Below, piece after piece: positions 6,232 through 6,464 of a stretch of 6,464 nucleotides of DNA. The stretch spans positions 1-6,464 of the forward strand of contig JAKALV010000190.1 in the NCBI GenBank assembly GCA_021824055.1. Reading direction: 5' to 3'. The stretch is from Acidobacteriota bacterium. Lineage in GTDB: Bacteria; Acidobacteriota; Vicinamibacteria; Vicinamibacterales; SCN-69-37. The notes under the pieces were generated by a model. That model did not search any database. It saw only the letters and a list, made by a program, of their open reading frames with translations, and was not told where the DNA came from. How positions within the stretch are numbered: the first letter of the stretch is position 1; every line of letters starts with the position of its first letter. The position numbers and the translations under genes are program-made.

Positions 6232-6464
6232 TTGGCGCGGAGGCTGTCAGAGATAAAGCTTCACCCCGTCGTTGTCGTTGCCGTCGGGCTTGTGTTGGCC
6301 ATCACCTCGGTCGTCAGCGCGCGCAGCGGCGCGCCTGCCAAGGGCAGCCCAGTCCCCTTCGCCGCACCCACAGTGACCGGCATTTCTCCCACGGGCGGTC
6401 CCACTGCCGGCGGCACGACGGTGACTGTCACCGGCTCGGGGTTTCAGCAGGGCGGCGATCCAGT
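6232..6464 (+). CDS. Secreted TIG/IPT-domain protein, 5' part only
   Basis: The frame opens at TTG 6232 and stays open to the window edge, giving 77 residues, so the gene continues to the right. Residues 1-30 form a signal peptide: basic start ARRLSEIK, hydrophobic core VVVVAVGLVLAI, likely cleavage after VSA at 30/31. A short Ala/Pro/Gly spacer follows. From residue 46 the sequence PTVTGISPTGGPTAGGTTV and then TVTGSGF matches the first strands of an IPT/TIG immunoglobulin-like domain, which is usually about 80-90 residues. In bacteria such domains occur in surface and secreted proteins, often in tandem. The visible part is Thr-rich (47, 49, 54, 58, 62, 63, 65, 67), offering possible O-glycosylation sites. 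It is divergent, across 115 bp, from a TMEM260-like DUF2723 gene whose human relative modifies IPT domains. The domain call is confident; total length, other domains and function lie outside the window. Confidence 0.8.
   Translation, partial: MARRLSEIKLHPVVVVAVGLVLAITSVVSARSGAPAKGSPVPFAAPTVTGISPTGGPTAGGTTVTVTGSGFQQGGDP

Noticed and set aside
1..6464. Mobile element, defence system, CRISPR or biosynthetic cluster
   Set aside because: No transposase, integrase, reverse transcriptase, nuclease, regular repeat array, terminal inverted repeats or synthase domains were found in any real gene or intergenic stretch.

Overview
The window is GC-rich, fully coding-dense bacterial DNA. It holds five protein genes, two of them cut by the window edges. 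I see no RNA genes, insertion sequences, CRISPR arrays or phage signatures. The mix is typical of Acidobacteriota, possibly a Vicinamibacteria-type soil lineage: a membrane-anchored winged-helix/TolB-like/TPR regulator, a secreted S10 serine carboxypeptidase, a DUF2723 (TMEM260-like) membrane glycosyltransferase and a secreted TIG/IPT-domain protein. This taxonomic placement is inferred from gene content and composition. Other GC-rich phyla such as Gemmatimonadota are not excluded.

Layout, left to right. (1) The minus strand from 486 to beyond the left edge encodes the N-terminal 162 residues of a secreted protein with Asp-rich, calcium-loop-like repeats. (2) A 171-bp divergent intergenic region (487-657) carries a GC-rich hairpin followed by a U-run in the 5' leader of gene 1, and a possible promoter for gene 2. 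(3) Plus strand 658-2577 encodes a one-component transcriptional regulator with a cytoplasmic DNA-binding domain, one membrane helix and a TPR-rich outer part. (4) Minus strand 2574-4076 is a secreted S10 carboxypeptidase, convergent with gene 2 and sharing 4 bp with it at the stop codons. (5) Minus strand 4098-6116 is the DUF2723 polytopic membrane protein, 21 bp upstream of the peptidase and probably co-transcribed with it. (6) A 115-bp divergent region (6117-6231) holds an extended -10 promoter candidate and a good ribosome binding site for (7), a plus-strand gene from 6232 past the right edge that starts a secreted TIG/IPT-domain protein.

The shared theme is the cell envelope: every gene encodes either an exported protein or one with an extracytoplasmic part. 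The most interesting link is between (5) and (7). The human DUF2723 protein TMEM260 is an O-mannosyltransferase specific for IPT/TIG domains of plexins and MET-type receptors, and here a bacterial DUF2723 gene stands head-to-head with a gene for an exported TIG/IPT protein. This suggests a bacterial enzyme/substrate pair, which is a hypothesis and not something the DNA proves.
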